From positions 559,010 to 623,009 of the forward strand of contig JASJOG010000193.1 of assembly GCA_030142905.1 (NCBI GenBank): DNA of 64,000 bases, read 5' to 3'. A program made the translations under genes and the position numbers. Shown piece by piece: positions 43,421 to 54,837 of this stretch. Under the pieces are notes generated by a model. That model was not told the origin of the DNA. It did no database searches and was given only the letters and a program-made list of their open reading frames with translations. The DNA is from Heliopora coerulea. Its lineage: Eukaryota > Cnidaria > Anthozoa > Scleralcyonacea > Helioporidae. Every line of letters begins with the position of its first letter. The first letter of the stretch is position 1.

Positions 43421-44022
43421 CCATTCTGAGTTTCCTGCCAATATCGAGCACTCATTGGTTTTCAGAAGACTTCTCAAAGTAATAATGCTTGAAAAATTGA
43501 GAAAAAGGTTTACCATTGTTCAAACCACATTGCTACAACTTCCCATCTGCATGTGAAGTGTCAACAACACGCCACAAATTTAAGTTTGTCTTCGTTATTC
43601 CACTCAGTTGAAAATACGGAAAATAGCATGTCTTCACAAAACTCCATGCACTCATTCAACTAGCCTTTCAAACGTTTCCAGTGAAAGATTCAACAACAAA
43701 GTTGTTCATATATAACAGGAGCATGAAAGTCAATGGATTTTAATAAGGTTTCATTAAAAATTCTTAAAAAATAATCATATGCAAACAAATCCTATAAATA
43801 CATAACGATAATTAACCACTTCAACAACAATCTTATGCTGAGATTACTTCAAATATCCTCCCACTAAAAAGCACAGACAGGCAAACAAGTAATTAAATGT
43901 TTATTTCAAAACATAACGAAACAGTTAATGTCCACATGATTTATCATGACAAATAACGGAACTCAAATATTGCTTGAAGTGATCATACTCATATCTATCT
44001 TCACAAAACAACAAACAAACTT

Positions 44023-45592
44023 CTAAAAATTTGGCAAACAATCCTTTTCCACCTCAAATGATTCAAGGCTTGATTTTATGAACAACCGATGAAGAACATA
44101 ATTACTTAATTCATAATCAGTTATCAACAGATGTTTCTTCATACCCATTACTAATATATGACCTTTAGATCCGCTATCTTCAGACAAAATCTGTCTTATT
44201 TCGATTCTGCTGAACTCAGAACAAATATTATAAATGTAAACAGTATAATAATTCAAATAATCATGCTTGAACATAAATGTTTTCAACATCTTTAAGTACA
44301 TGTCTATGCTGACCAAAACTCTCGAAAGAAACCTTGTTAAAGGTATCTGCCAGCCTAACATTACTGCAGCAAAAATGCGCACTTTTCTTCCTCATCTCAT
44401 TTTTCAAATAATCAAGAGATCTCTTCCAAACCATAGTCATTGTTTCACTTTTTTCCTGACTCCCGACAGTGATTGTTACTTGAATTGTTAAGCAACAACT
44501 GCTCCATATTGTCACCACCAGAATTCAAAGTCAATGATATATTTATGGTTGTTGTCTTCAAATTTCCACATTCTTCCCAGAATTGGACACTTTGATACAA
44601 CCCAAACTCTTTGTTGGGCTGATGAACTGGGTAAGATTCTTTCCAAACCTTGTTGCGTTCCCTTGTCATTGTTGATGTTTGCACAATGTCCTCCATCTGA
44701 TTCTGAAATGCTAAATGTGGAGACTGACACATAACCTGATTCGGACTTGTTGCAAATTCAGAATTTGTCGATGTCGAGGATTCCATTTGAGTATTCACTT
44801 CAAAATCCATTATCATTTCTGGAATTACAGGTTGAAACATCCTGGAAAATTTCATCTGCAAATGATTTTGCATCGTCAGACACTTCCATACTTCCTTTTT
44901 CAAAGTAACTCTTGTTTTCCTGTTCGAACACAAACACTTAGCAATTAAACATTCATCAAACTCATATTCAAATTTACATACTTCCTGAATATCAACAAGG
45001 GAGTCAAAATGAAACAATTTGGTGACAAGCTTAATAGTAAACTCACTATCACTCCTGCATCTAATGTGATCATTAATTAAAAACAAAAGCTCATGTGCTA
45101 AATAATTTTTCAATGTTTTTGCAAATAAAAAAAGTTCAACCATCATTCTTAAATAAGGTAAATTAATATAAGTTAACCCCAATGTCTGATTGATTCCTTC
45201 TTTGTGAACTATAAAATGATATAGACAAACAGCAAACAAATCCATTCCAATGTAATAAAAAGTCCGAGTTTCAGCAATTGGTGAAAAAGTCAACAAAAGC
45301 ATCCATACAGGATTTCTTTGGCCATCTGGCCTCCGAAGAAATATGTACTTTCCAGCAATGCTATTCAGATGTTGAATTCTGTTACTTTTAGTCATGTAGA
45401 AATAACAAGGCATATTGTTAGCATTTTTAGTAACATCAATACCATAATGCTGATTATCTTTCATATATAAATCCATCACCACAGACAAAAATGCATAAAA
45501 GTGTTTCTTGATATTATCAACACCAAGAGATATAAACTCATTGAAAAGCCTATGATGACCGCAATCAAATTTCTTTGAAGGACGATTCGTCT
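44023..45592 (-). pseudogene. Element C conserved unknown protein 1, frameshifted
   Basis: The main open region covers 45592-44445 (347 codons from 45488, with readable sequence upstream: RPSKKFDCGHHRLFNEFISL). A piece at 44518-44261 follows with VWKRSLDYLKNEMRKKSAHF, then 44382-44023. The N-part contains SPIAETRTFYYIGMDLF, matching LVAETKSFFYIKHDKL in element B. A Ser/Thr/Asn-rich linker (MESSTSTNSEFATSPNQ) precedes the C-part. Two frame changes near 44500 and 44330. The conserved flanks and freely changing linker suggest a two-domain protein. No enzyme signature. It lies left of the receptor-like and SET genes in both elements. Confidence 0.65.
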
Positions 45593-45773
45593 TTCAATTT
45601 CCAGCAAAAACAAACGCTATCACCCAACTACAACACAAACATCCATCTCATCAGCAGGCGACCCGTGATAAGCATAATCATACTTGACAGATGATTTTGT
45701 TCTATTCTTATCCCTGTCCAAAAAGCATAAAAAAATAGCAACATCTTTTATTTTTTTTTTTTCAAGTTTGATG

Positions 45774-46085
45774 GAAAGCCAATGTCCTCTAGTCACAATC
45801 CTCAGCAATGAAGAAAATGACAAGACTACTTTTGTTTTCTCAAAAGCAAAAGTATTTAATTACATATTTGAAACAGATTTCTGCAAATATTCACATTCCA
45901 AACTAACAGACCTCGTAATGGTGACGAGAGTGAAGATTTTTCAACATTGCAGCAACCTCACGTTATACATCGTCACAAACATTGGAAAACCTTTAGTATA
46001 CAATAAACAATCAAAAACATTGACTCGTAAAATTGATACGTCATCTCAAACCAAAAAAAGAAAATCACACTGCATTTTGTTTTAG
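45774..46085 (+). CDS. Element C small unknown plus-strand protein
   Basis: The likely start is the internal ATG giving MESQCPLVTILSNEENDKTT. The frame is open from 45684, but the preceding Phe/Ser/Lys run looks non-coding. About 103 residues with a basic end (KTLTRKIDTSSQTKKRK). It ends six bases before the ATG of the receptor-like gene, suggesting one transcript. A remnant of the same start occurs in element B at about 15184. No signal peptide or known motif. Confidence 0.45.
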   Translation, partial: ESQCPLVTILSNEENDKTTFVFSKAKVFNYIFETDFCKYSHSKLTDLVMVTRVKIFQHCSNLTLYIVTNIGKPLVYNKQSKTLTRKIDTSSQTKKRKSHCILF

Positions 46086-46091
46086 GAAAAA

Positions 46092-46485
46092 ATGTTGACA
46101 GTCATTGTCTTCTTGATCTTTATCAATCACGTCAATGCAGCAAACAAAGACTATGAGTGCAAAGGTTGAAGGTACAAGAATAAACAACTTCACCATATGC
46201 TGCATTCCTCAGCCCGATTGTCCTCCTGGTCTCATTTATGAAACGCCTCAAGATCCCGATAAAGAATACAATGAAACTTTAGAAATCGGTTGCGTAGAAC
46301 CTCCCAGATGTACAACCCAACCAGAACCAAGTTCCGCAATAAAAATATATCATACTGAAATAAACATCAAAGAATCAACAAAACCATGGATGATTTACGT
46401 CGTGATTGGATACACTTTAGCAATATTCCTCTTTGCAACATGTTGGAAGGGCTATAGTAATAGAAATAATACACTCTATATGTAA
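46092..46485 (+). pseudogene. Element C Cys-rich type I membrane protein (receptor-like), frameshifted
   Basis: ATG 46092 gives a clear signal peptide (MLTVIVFLIFINHVNA, residues 1-16), then ANKDYECKG, and a TGA at 46167-46169. The neighbouring frame continues with the ectodomain (CCIPQPDCPPGLIYETP, then GCVEPPRC), a single transmembrane segment (MIYVVIGYTLAIFLFATCW, about residues 83-101 of the second frame) and a short tail. Same strand, position and architecture as the TNF-receptor-like gene of element B. The CPPG-Y pattern suits a TNF-receptor Cys-rich domain, but fewer cysteines fit than in B. It may sit at the host cell surface or bind a ligand; that is inference. Confidence 0.6.
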
Positions 46486-46489
46486 AACT

Positions 46490-47089
46490 TTTACAAAAAG
46501 ATGTAAAATTTGAAACAGTCATGAGTTGCCTCTTCCAGTTGTTTCTTTTCATTAGTGTGAATAATAGCAGCATAAGATCGTAATAAAGTTTTTTTCTCTC
46601 TTTATTGGTATCATTATCATTGCCAATATTTTCCATAATTCCAATATATTTCTTTTTGATGCAAACCCAAAAGGCGAAAACTTAAATCGTCCCAGAATAT
46701 TTCTCATTACCATATTTTGCTTTCCAGGTCTCCTCGCATCATTAGCATACCTAAGAGCACCGTCTGTACTAAAATTGGCATTGATACAATGGGCTTTCCT
46801 CTTGTCACTATCACAATAAGCATAAGGAGCAAGTTTACCTTTGCCATAATACTTATCTAATTTATGGCTTCTTATCCTCCCTCCAGTATACTTTCCTATT
46901 TTTTCACCCAGCAAACAAACCAAATCCTGTGTTAGGAATATCAGATTTCTTGACTCACAAATTATCTTGTTGTTGCAAATGAACCCAGCATTTTCTTGTT
47001 CTTTTTGTTCTATTCTTGCAACGACCTCCTTTTGCTTTGATCACTTTACATCTCATGCTGATAACTTGGATGAGATGATTCCTAGCCAT
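46490..47089 (-). pseudogene. Element C SET-domain methyltransferase-like protein, broken
   Basis: Start at ATG 47089 (MARNHLIQVISMRCKVIKAK). A Cys/His cluster (RCKNRTKRTRKCWVHL) precedes SET landmarks: VKKSDIPNTGFGLFAG (about 46918-46965), GKYTGGRIRSHKLDKYYGKG, CINANFSTDGALRYANDARR (about 46735-46795), and a frameshifted end with KKLYYDL near 46545-46570. In-frame TGA codons lie near 46970 and 46910. The ALRYANDAR block is the SET motif that contacts the methyl donor. Convergent with the receptor-like gene. Viral SET enzymes are known in algal giant viruses; target here unknown. Confidence 0.75.
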
Positions 47090-47161
47090 TTTATTCTGCA
47101 ATATACAAAAAAGGCACAAATGGAAAAGATTTTGAAGTCATGATCATGTCAAACATAGACC

Positions 47162-47458
47162 TTAAGAATATTCCAAATTTCTTATAAAATCAATTATTGC
47201 ATTTATACACAAAACCACCAAAGGCAAAACCATTTTATAACAAGTCAAAAATGCATTCTTTCGCTTTTCCAATTCGCATGCACTATACTGAAAAATATGA
47301 CTAGGATCGCCATCAGTCATAGCAAAATGATGAATAGCTTCTTGAAACAAAACTTGAAAAGGACAGCATTCATCATTGTGGTCAAAAGTACCAGCTAACA
47401 CATCTTTATCATTTTCATTCTTTTTGTAGATTTCAATAACAGCATTGGGAGAACCCAT
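47162..47458 (-). CDS. Element C small conserved unknown protein 2
   Basis: A 98-residue intact frame from ATG 47458. The N-part reads PNAVIEIYKKNENDKDVLAG and FQEAIHHFAMTDGDPSHIF. The C-part has a hydrophobic stretch (MVLPLVVLCINAIIDFI, about residues 77-93), perhaps a tail anchor. It shares the N-part and position with 16443-16655 in element B. It lies directly upstream of the SET gene on the same strand. It is one of the few undamaged ORFs in element C. Function unknown. Confidence 0.6.
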   Translation of the reverse strand: MGSPNAVIEIYKKNENDKDVLAGTFDHNDECCPFQVLFQEAIHHFAMTDGDPSHIFQYSACELEKRKNAFLTCYKMVLPLVVLCINAIIDFIRNLEYS

Positions 47459-47659
47459 GGTAGTCTGTCAAAACAACAAAATATCTTGTTGGTGCACGGT
47501 AATCACAAACCCCAGTAAGACAACTCAAACAGAAGACCAAAATGAAACAGACGGGATTCGAGCAAGCATCGAACTCGAATTCAACAATCAAGAAATAACC
47601 AGAGAACAAACAACCTTACATTGCGGTTGTCATCTCCCTCTGGGAAAGTGATTAACAAG

Positions 47660-50600
47660 CTTTCTAAGAAAGATAAGATGAAGATGATGACTGCACCATC
47701 AAAACAAATAAAATTTTTCAAAGATGAAATAGAAAAAATCGTAAGTTATATTCCTTACAATGACTCCGAAACTTTGAATAACGAAATCCATCATGTTGGG
47801 TCAGAAACAATGCAGTGATTAGGTGTTGTTTCAGAAATATTCAATTACCGAATAAATCTGCAAAACAAAATGAAAAAATACGACGGTATACCAGAAAACG
47901 TCAAATTAGAAGATGCTTTGAAAAGATTTCTCGATTGCTTAACAGGAAAAGCAAAATCAAAACAGCTCGCATGAGACTTTTCTTCGACAAATTGCCGACA
48001 AGAGAATTCACCACTGCAACTGTTTTAAAAGAAGATATGACATCCGACAGATTATATGAAATACTTAATGACCACTTGCAAAGCAATGCTTCTGAATTGC
48101 TGGAAGGAGACTGGACAGGAACAATGATCGTATCAAGAGTAATCCCCCAAGAGTCAAAAACAAACAAAAATAAACCTCCCAACAAACAAATGACACTTGG
48201 AAATGTAACAAACTTATCAAACAAAAAAAAACTATCAGGATCTGGAAAAATGGAACCTTCAAACGAGAAAAACATAAAAAAAGCTATACAAAATCTCAGG
48301 ATCACAACCGTAGAAGTCGAACAAAACTGCTTTGCTGTTGCAGTTCTTGCAGTTATGCAAATGTCAAACAACCCGCAAGAAGGAAACATATTCTTAGCAG
48401 ATCAGACAAAATTTTCACAATTATTCACAACTCAATTAAATGAAATTCGGCAAATTTCACTGGACCGAGACGAGAATGGAAATGAATGTCAGAATTTTGT
48501 GAAATTATATGAAATTTATTTAAAACCAAATGGATTCGACCTATGCATTTTCAACAATCATAACGATTCACCCCAACACAATTTGGCATTCGATTCGTGA
48601 CTAGACGAAGACATGATATATTACAAATTAAATGACAACACAATCATCCTCAGAGCATGCAACAACCATTACAACGTTGTTCAATACCTAGGCAAATACC
48701 TTTTTGGCAGAAAAACAAACTTTTGGATAAAATACATGAAGACGGTAAAAGATGTTTTGAACCATGTCTGTTTGACCGAAACCCTTTGCATAAAATTTTA
48801 TTCGAATTGCAATTCACTCGATTGTTCGTGATGCGACATTTATTTTTACAACCAAACGTGCCTGTCTGAACATTATCGCAAAAAACACCCATCTCCACAA
48901 GGAAACAAATTGTCAACCTGTCAACTTTTCAAATATTGCAACGATTGCAATTCCATAGTCACACGTTTTTTATTCACGAACAATAAAGAACAAAAAACAA
49001 ACACTTGCAAAAAGACAAGAGAAACACAATACAATTGTTTTGTTCCTATTCCTCAAAAACAAAACAGAAATATACGTATACAATTTCGAAACAAAAACTG
49101 AACTCAAACAAAACGGAATTCTTGTTCCATATTACTGCATCGTTCACAAATTTTGCAATACGTGTTTAAACAAAAAATTAAACGATTCGACATCTCATTC
49201 GAAATGCTGCAGAGAAAGATGTCACAAATTTTCCAGAAATGATTGCCTTCAGACATTTACCACTTATTTCATTCAAAAATCATAACAAAACTCCAAAAGC
49301 AGATGGTTCACCCACAACGGTGGCAAATTTGACTCGTTATTCTTGCTGAGAAAATTAGTATGCAATTACAACTTGAATCCAAAATGCATAACCGACGGAA
49401 ACAAAATTATCAGCATGAAATTGGGAAACTGTCAAGTCCTGGACAGCATGTTATTTTTCAGATGTTCTTTGAAAAAAACAAACATGTTAGGAATGCAAAA
49501 CGAAGAAGAAAAAGGTTTCCATCCTTACAAATTCACAGACATCTCATACGTCAGGAGCATGATACCAAAACATTTTTTCAGCCTCGAAAACGAGTGAAAC
49601 AGAATGCTGAAAAACAAATTTACTACTTCGAACAAGAACTTTTCAAATACTGTTCAAATGACGTGGATGTTTTGAGAAAATGCTTATTGAAAATTAACTC
49701 CATTATCAAAGACACCACAGGAATCAAATTTTCTTTTGACAATTGAATAACTACCTTATCATCTCTATCACTCGTTGTCTTTCTTCAAAACTTCACGAAA
49801 GAAGATTCATTACTGATAACACCAATAACAGGGTATCCAAACATTTCGAAAAAGAACAACAAACCACAAAGTCTTGCAGCAACGTTATGGTTAAACGACC
49901 TAAACAAAACCATTCAAAATTTCAGATGAAAAAACCATCCCAAAGGGGAAATAAAAATAGTACAGTTTTCTATAGACAGCTACGATCCAAACACCCAAAC
50001 GGCAAATTCAACAGGTGCAAAACATGCTTCAAACCAAAGAGGCAAACAAATACACACCATGTGCCAAAATTTAGTCATTATGAAACAATGCAAATTTTTA
50101 GAACAATCGAAAACAACCTCATTTACAAGAAACTTCCCAAATAAACATGGGCAACGCTCTTTGCGGAGGATGAACATCACCAATTCACTTGTTCAAAGAC
50201 GTTTTTAGCAAAAAGAACTCCAAAATATTCTATGTCGACTTCAATTCCTCATATCCTTTCATACAACACAAAACAGTTATGAACAATAAAGAATGTTTCA
50301 AACAACTCATCAAATTAACAAAACTGACATCTTCTGATAAAGAAGGAATGGGGTTTGCAAAATGCACAATTCTTCCACCAAGAAAACTTTTCATTCCCAC
50401 TCTCCCATTCAGACTAAATGGAAAGTTGCTATTTCCTCTCTGTGCACAATGTGGAAAAGAAAAACAAACCAATGAATGCAAACACAATGACAAATAAAGG
50501 TCAATAGAAGGCACATGGTGCATAAGCGAAATCTGCCAAGCTGTCAAAGGTGGTTACAAAATACAAAATGTCACACAACTTTTAATCTATTCACAACGAG

Positions 50601-51305
50601 AAAAAATATTTGCAAATTTCGTAGCACAATTTTACACAAGGAAGCAAAAATACTCAGGAATACCCGAAAACATTGAAAACAAAAACAAATTCACAGAATT
50701 ATCCAACTACATCATCAACAAATTCAGTATTAAAATAAGCCCTTCAGAAATTCACCCCAAAATAAACGACGGGATGAGAGCAGTAATGAAACTCATATTA
50801 AACTCCCTATGGAGAAAATTTTGTCAAAGAAATAGTACTACAACCACGTTATTTGTAAGAGATGCAGAAGAATTATGGACCACGTTGTCAGACAACCATT
50901 ACAAATCTGTTCACATGAACAAATTGGATTCCAGAATGATGCAATTAACATGCAAAACAAAACCATCATACGTTAATCCTAACAAATTCACTTCCTTTGC
51001 AATAGCATGTCATGTCATGTCATGTCATGTGTTTCACAAGATTAGAATTACTAAACAAACTCTGACAATTACCTGATGACTCAATACTCTACTTTGACAC
51101 TGATTCGATTATATATTACTCTGAGAATGGGAAAACTCTAATAAAAGAAGGCTTAAAACTAGGTGAAATGGTTTCGGAATTACAAGAAAACAAACACATC
51201 ACGTCATTGTGTTCAACTGGCTCGAAAAGTAACACCTACACCACAAACCTTCAAAATGAAATAACTCAAGTAAAGGGTTTCAAAATCACCAGAAAATCAA
51301 CCTGA
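47660..51305 (+). pseudogene. Element C protein-primed family B DNA polymerase, broken
   Basis: Same gene as at 20232-23811. The N-terminal block KLPTREFTTATVLKED (about 47985-48030) is preceded by coding in another frame. Then VEQNCFAVAVLAVM (about 48318-48360), a degenerate zinc-finger region, exonuclease I VYNFETKTEL (about 49075-49105), exonuclease II THNGGKFDSLFLLRKL (about 49310-49355), exonuclease III YCSNDVDVLRKC, motif A FYVDFNSSYPF (about 50228-50262), motif B LNSLWRKFC (about 50800-50826) and motif C YFDTDSIIYYS (about 51090-51124). Polymerase Asp residues are intact, but the exonuclease I Asp reads Asn. At least eight breaks, one in a CATGT repeat at 51006-51030. Confidence 0.9.
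51006..51030. repeat. (CATGT)5 array inside the polymerase gene
   Basis: Five exact CATGT units just before the motif C region of the element C polymerase. The 5-bp unit shifts the frame with each copy change, and the frame indeed breaks soon after (stop near 51075). In element B the same region has no repeat. Confidence 0.85.
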
Positions 51306-51549
51306 TCAAATATCTGCTGACATATTATACCAAACACTAGCACACAGAAAACAAAACTTAAAACAAATCATCACAAATAGAACTATAACAGTCACCTCTA
51401 AACTAGACATAAAACAGCAGAAATCTTTCAAAACATTCGCTTTCACTTCTGACAAAAGATCAATCAATGATAACGATTTCAAAACCTATCCTCGGGGTTA
51501 TTAATATCGTTATTTTTTTAATTTCTTCCAGATCAAAAAATACTCCATC

Positions 51550-52192
51550 CCATTTAACTTCCCGTTTTTCATGCTTCTCAATGGTTCTTTGCAATCAGGA
51601 AAAACAACATGGATTACAAAACTAATACAAAATTTTTCAGAAATAAACAAAACACCCTTAAACAACATTCTTTACTTCCATGCTTCAAATGATCCTGAAA
51701 TTTTTGCCAAATTATTACAAAAATTAAGCACAACACACAATCCAGACGAAAACATTCCACATTTCCTTCATTAGCATAACAGAACCGGAAACAGTGATTC
51801 AAAAAATAGAAAAAGAACTACACACATTGCAATCTGACAAAGAAAAAAGCCAACAATCCTTGGTGATATTCGATGACCTCATGACAGGCAAAGCATCAAG
51901 CACCACATTTCTCAACGACTTAGCATTGAAAAGATGTCATCATGAAGGAATAAACATCATCTTTGCCTGTCGAGATCTGATGTATGCTTCTGAAAAACTA
52001 AGAATGCTGTTCAGCAATAGCAATTACATCATATTGTTCCCAAACAATTCAGACAAAAGAAATGCAAAACACGTGTTGAGAAACAGAGGTTTGACAGGAA
52101 AAAAAGCAGACATCTTAAAAGAAGCGTTCGCAAACAAGAAGTATCCCTACCTCATCCTCAATAATTCCAGAAACTGTCCTGAAAACATTTGA
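51550..52192 (+). pseudogene. Element C packaging ATPase (A32/FtsK type), frameshifted
   Basis: The first frame (from about 51535, ATG at 51571) has Walker A LNGSLQSGKTTWITKL. It stops at 51774. The second frame, 51794-52192, has Walker B SLVIFDDLMTGKASS (about 51858-51902) and FACRDLMYASEKLRMLF. One frameshift between 51760 and 51790 breaks the gene; both nucleotide-binding motifs are otherwise intact. It follows the polymerase on the same strand and is followed by an hAT insertion. Serves DNA packaging in this virus group. Confidence 0.85.
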
Positions 52193-52303
52193 ATAAGACA
52201 AGGAATATTTCCAGACGAAAACATGTATATATACAAATAAACAATTAAAATTAAACAAAAAAAAAACTTTAAATACTTAACAGTTTTTCAGAGGATCAAC
52301 AAA

Positions 52304-54712
52304 TAGACTTGGGTAAATTACGCTGGCATAATTTTGAGCATAATAGGGCTTCGGGAGCATAGTCGGCATAATAGGCCGTTTTTGAGCAAAGAATTCAAAA
52401 ATCTTAAAATAATGCTTTGGCTTTGGGGCTAGAGTCTAAAGAAATAAAAAAAAAAAAATGGAATGAGACTAAAGAGAGGGAGTTCGCCTAGTGCCCAGAA
52501 GTCCCCAGAGTCCACTGATTTGGGTTAGACCACTAGGATCCTAGGCACTAGTAAAACAAAGATGGCGGAGATGAATGATGAGGACAATAATTTACATAAT
52601 GAAAGGCTTGAAACAGCTGAAAGCATAGTTGTAGATGGTGAGGAATCTGAAGTAAGGCAAGAAGTAGAAGGAAATAATTTCATTGTAAATGCTTTGACTG
52701 TATTGAGAGCTCCCAAAAAGTCAGATCTCACACGTAAACATAAAGTCAAAGTCAATCAACAAAAACAACAAACTTGCAATGTTCGTGCTAAGACTTCAAC
52801 TGCCCCAAATGTTTCTGCAGCATCAAGAATTCAAGAATTCCCACATGAACATTTAAAGGACTCCGTTTTCTGCAAGGCATGTCGTGAAGAAATATCAGTT
52901 AAGAGATCAACTATCTTAAACCATATAAAAGCTCAAAAACATCAGGCAGGAAAAGAGAGATTAAGTCAAAAGAAACAACGTGAGCAAGATCTTGCGGAAA
53001 TGTTACAAGCGTATGATGATAAAAACCATCCAGTTGGAGAAACATTGAATATGAATACCAGGGTATTTCGTGTTAAAGTTTTAACTGCTTTTCTAAAGGG
53101 AGGAATAGCAATCAATAAGATTGCTTCAAAAGTATTTTAGAAGAGTCAGCCTATAAACTTACAGATCAAAGTAATATGGCACAGCTTATTCCTGTGGTTC
53201 GACAGGAAGAGAGATTTCAATTGTGTTTGATGGGACCACCAGGCTAGGAGAAGCATTAGTTCTTATTGTTAGATTCCTTGACAGTGAGTGGAAAATCCAC
53301 CAAAGGCTTGTGCGATTTCTTTTGCTTGCAAAATCATTGTCAGGAGAGGAAGTTGCAAGGGAGAATATGGTGTTGCTACAGAGCTACCAGTTGCCACTAT
53401 GTGCGACAGGGCCAGTGTTAACAATGTAGCACTGAGAACTATTAAGGTGATTTTTCCCAATATTCTTGATATTGGTTGCTTTTCTCACACCCTTGATCAT
53501 GTGGAAGAGAAGTTCAATACTCCTGTTCTGGACAAATTCATGAAGCATTGGATCTCGTTATTTGCTCACTCACCACAAGCTAAACTTATATGGAAAGATT
53601 GCACTGGAAAAAGTCTGAAGACATACTTGCCAACAAGATGGTGGAGCAAATGGGAATGCATCAAAGAGGATTTATTCCTTGCCTACCCCCATGTCACAGC
53701 CTTCCTGGCAGACCTGACTGCAAATAGGAATATTGCTCCAGCCACAACAAGGAAGCTCCTGGATATAATTGCAAACTCTGAAGCCAAGCTGAAGATAGAG
53801 ATTGCAGCAACTGTTGACGCAGGTGAATCATTTGTGAAGAAGACATACAGCCTCGAAGGAGATGGTCCTTTAGTTGTTACTGCTTATGATAGTATAACTA
53901 AACTTGAAAACTGTGCGAGATTGCTGTACATGCCAAACATAACACGTATTGCATCTGACTTAGCCACCATGATCGATCTAGATCAACCAGATCTAGATGA
54001 ACAACAGCACTTACAGCAGTGGCAAGACTACGCTTGTCAATGTATTCAGCCAGGATTTAATTACTTTCTTGACACCTTTGCAAGTGCTGATAATCTGTCA
54101 CATCCAATGTGTTGCTTCAAGGCAGCTCGCTTAGTAGACCCTAGAAAGGTGAATAACTTGATGCCTACAGTTGCTGACATCAAAGAACTTGGAAACTTTC
54201 CATTTATAAAAGACAATGATCTGGATGAACTAATTCTCGAGCTACCTGCATACATGGCTGCATCGAATGGAATTGACAATGATAGTATTGATATCCTTGA
54301 CTGGTGGAAAAGACACAAAAAACTTTTGTCCTGCTGGTCAAGGGAAGCATGAAAGCTTTTTCTCTGCCAGCCTTTGTCTGCTGCAGCAGAACGAGCCTAC
54401 TCTCTGTTGAAGGCATCCTTTAATGACCAGCAAGAGTTGGCACTGGAAGATTACATTGAAGCATCCCTGATGTTGCAGTATAATGGCCGTTAATTTAGTC
54501 AAGACTTTGGACCTTGGTGTCTTGGAGTTATTTAACTTATTTTTGCATGTTTGACATTGTTTGTCTTGTCTGAACATTTTAAAGCTAAAATGTACGACTT
54601 GAGTTTTTGTACCAATTATAATTGAATTTTCATGGAGCATAATACCTTGTTTTAACAAGCACTGCCTTCGGGCATAATAGCCATATTTTCGAGCATAATT
54701 TACCCAAGCCTA
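52304..54712 (+). mobile_element. hAT-superfamily transposon, 2.4 kb
   Basis: The terminal inverted repeats start TAGACTTGGGTAAATTACGC on the left (52304), and the right end (54693-54712) is the near-perfect inverse. Flanking 8-bp direct repeats are TCAACAAA (52296-52303) and TCAACACA (54713-54720), 7 of 8 alike, as expected for hAT. Subterminal GGCATAATA/GAGCATAAT repeats occur at both ends. It sits between the ATPase and protease genes of element C without cutting either. Composition is balanced, unlike element C. Confidence 0.9.
52562..54493 (+). pseudogene. hAT transposase, broken
   Basis: ATG 52562 opens an acidic N-terminus. Then comes a BED-like zinc finger (FCKACREEISVKRSTILNHI, about residues 103-122, with the second His in KAQKH). 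The middle frame 53288-54352 carries the RNaseH-like core region with VATMCDRASVNNVALRT and DIGCFSHTLDHV. The hAT dimerisation region QPLSAAAERAYSLLKASFND and ALEDYIEASLMLQYN follows an in-frame TGA at 54350-54352 and ends at TAA 54491-54493. Frame changes near 53140 and 53285. It excises and inserts the 52.3-54.7 kb element. This copy cannot act alone. Confidence 0.85.
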
Positions 54713-54837
54713 TCAACACACTTCTGATCACAACACACAGTTGACCTATCTCTCAAATAACAGCACTGCCTCATCTCAAAATAATTAAAATAACAATGTC
54801 TAAAAAAAAGTCAGAACAAAATAACTCTATATCATTT

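Noticed and set aside
46552..46923. Phospholipase A2-like (parvovirus VP1 type) domain
   Set aside because: The ALRYANDAR block loosely recalls it, but the upstream SDIPNTGFGLF motif, the YTGG segment and the ELxxxYG end fit a SET domain much better.
47815..47970. N-terminal part of the plus-strand ORF starting at 47815
   Set aside because: The neighbouring frame over the same bases reads more like element B's polymerase N-terminus, so this Arg/Lys-rich start is a shadow before a frameshift; the true frame joins near 47970.
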